Shown here piece by piece: positions 63,596 to 64,000 of a DNA stretch of 64,000 nt (the first letter of the stretch is position 1; each line of letters begins with the position of its first letter). The stretch covers positions 558,001-622,000 of the forward strand of contig NZ_JUHG01000011.1 in the NCBI RefSeq assembly GCF_000799715.1, written 5' to 3'. The notes beneath the pieces are model-generated. The model did not search any database. It saw only the letters and a program-made list of their open reading frames with translations, and was not told where the DNA came from. Made by a program: the position numbers and the translations under genes. Source of the DNA: Martinezella rhizogenes. GTDB lineage: Bacteria; Pseudomonadota; Alphaproteobacteria; Rhizobiales; Rhizobiaceae.

Positions 63596-64000
63596 ATGAC
63601 GCGCACCATCGTTGCATCCGCCACTCGCGAAATCATCATCGGTTTCGACCAGCCCTTTTGCGTGATTGGCGAACGCATCAATCCGACGGGGCGCAAGAAG
63701 CTGGCCGCCGAGATGATCGAGGGCAATTTCGATACCGTCATCAAGGATGCGCTCGAACAGGTGGCCGCCGGCGCGACCATGCTCGACGTCAACGCCGGTG
63801 TCACCTCGGTCAACCCGAACGAGACGGAACCGGGCCTTTTGGTGCAGACGCTGGAAATCGTCCAGGGTCTCGTCGATGTGCCTCTGTCGATCGACAGCTC
63901 GGTGACGGCCGCCATCGAGGCGGCGCTGAAAGTCGCCAAGGGCCGACCTCTGGTCAACTCCGTCACCGGCGAAGAGGAAAAGCTCGAAGCCATCCTGCCG
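63596..64000 (+). CDS. Methyltetrahydrofolate:corrinoid methyltransferase, 5' part
   Basis: First 135 codons of a longer gene cut by the window edge, ATG 63596 with AGAGGA upstream. The translated segment VIGERINPTGRKKLA, AAGATMLDVNAGVTS, PGLLVQTLEIVQGLVDVPLSIDSS and NSVTGEEEKLEAIL is the pterin-binding barrel of the AcsE/MtrH-like and MetH-pterin family. Moves the methyl from the corrinoid protein to THF (or the reverse). Completes the module mttB-corrinoid protein-MetFV. Confidence 0.9.
   Translation, partial: MTRTIVASATREIIIGFDQPFCVIGERINPTGRKKLAAEMIEGNFDTVIKDALEQVAAGATMLDVNAGVTSVNPNETEPGLLVQTLEIVQGLVDVPLSIDSSVTAAIEAALKVAKGRPLVNSVTGEEEKLEAILP

Noticed and set aside
62329..63993. Long minus-strand frame opposite metF and the methyl-THF methyltransferase gene
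   Set aside because: Shadow of two well-supported genes; low-complexity translation without domains.

Overview
The window is GC-rich, densely coded chromosomal DNA from an alphaproteobacterium of the Rhizobium/Agrobacterium type. Three things support this. There is a complete acpXL-fabZXL-fabF2XL-fabF1XL-adh-lpxXL locus for the very-long-chain fatty acid of rhizobial lipid A. The aerobic (cobN-type) cobalamin genes carry the Pseudomonas denitrificans/rhizobial names. Several short palindromic repeats are of the kind scattered through rhizobial genomes. No rRNA, tRNA, CRISPR, integrase or transposase was seen.

Layout. 1-2.2 kb: three tandem Sel1-repeat genes, the first cut by the window edge. 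2.2-10.7 kb: housekeeping and metabolic genes (PhyH oxygenase, DUF486, MFS, uvrB with an in-frame repeat, AHSA1-like protein, class III cyclase). 10.8-12.0 kb: an AT-richer two-gene accessory cassette, DUF5343 plus Swt1-type HEPN protein. 12.6-15.6 kb: cspA, a 260-bp nested palindromic element, dusA, FAH-family hydrolase, gamma carbonic anhydrase. 15.6-20.2 kb: a zinc regulon (znuA divergent from znuC-znuB-zur, Zur boxes, COG0523 GTPase). 20.2-27.3 kb: PAS protein, the lipid A VLCFA operon, an L,D-transpeptidase. 27.5-46.4 kb: cobalamin biosynthesis in three blocks: cobA-cobB-cobC-cobD; cobP-cobW-cobN-cupin-cobO behind a large cobalamin riboswitch; and cobE and cobQ as separate units. Among these lie a nucleoside hydrolase, a TSUP transporter, a SnoaL/XRE pair and a ClC channel. 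46.6-52 kb: a small-protein gene, a possible structured RNA, a ProXWV-type quaternary-amine ABC transporter and betaine-homocysteine methyltransferase. 52-57 kb: two multidomain glycosyltransferase/methyltransferase proteins and a phosphodiester glycosidase-family protein. 57-64 kb: a corrinoid-dependent one-carbon module: an iron-sulfur protein and a non-pyrrolysine MttB-family methyltransferase on the minus strand; a corrinoid protein, DUF1638, a 'virulence factor' family protein, a MetV-like MTHFR C-terminal protein, MetF and methyl-THF:corrinoid methyltransferase (cut by the edge) on the plus strand.

How it fits together (inference). The right half reads as a quaternary-amine demethylation pathway: import by the ABC transporter, one methyl to homocysteine by Bmt, or methyl transfer by the MttB homologue to a corrinoid protein, then to THF, then oxidation by the MetV/MetF pair. 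The B12 genes in the same window make the cofactor that pathway needs. The points I consider most worth following are this aerobic Mtt-type module, the DUF5343-HEPN cassette, the DddQ-like cupin gene inside the riboswitch-controlled cob operon, the 30-codon ORF between riboswitch and cobP, and palindromic elements read in frame inside uvrB and cobN.
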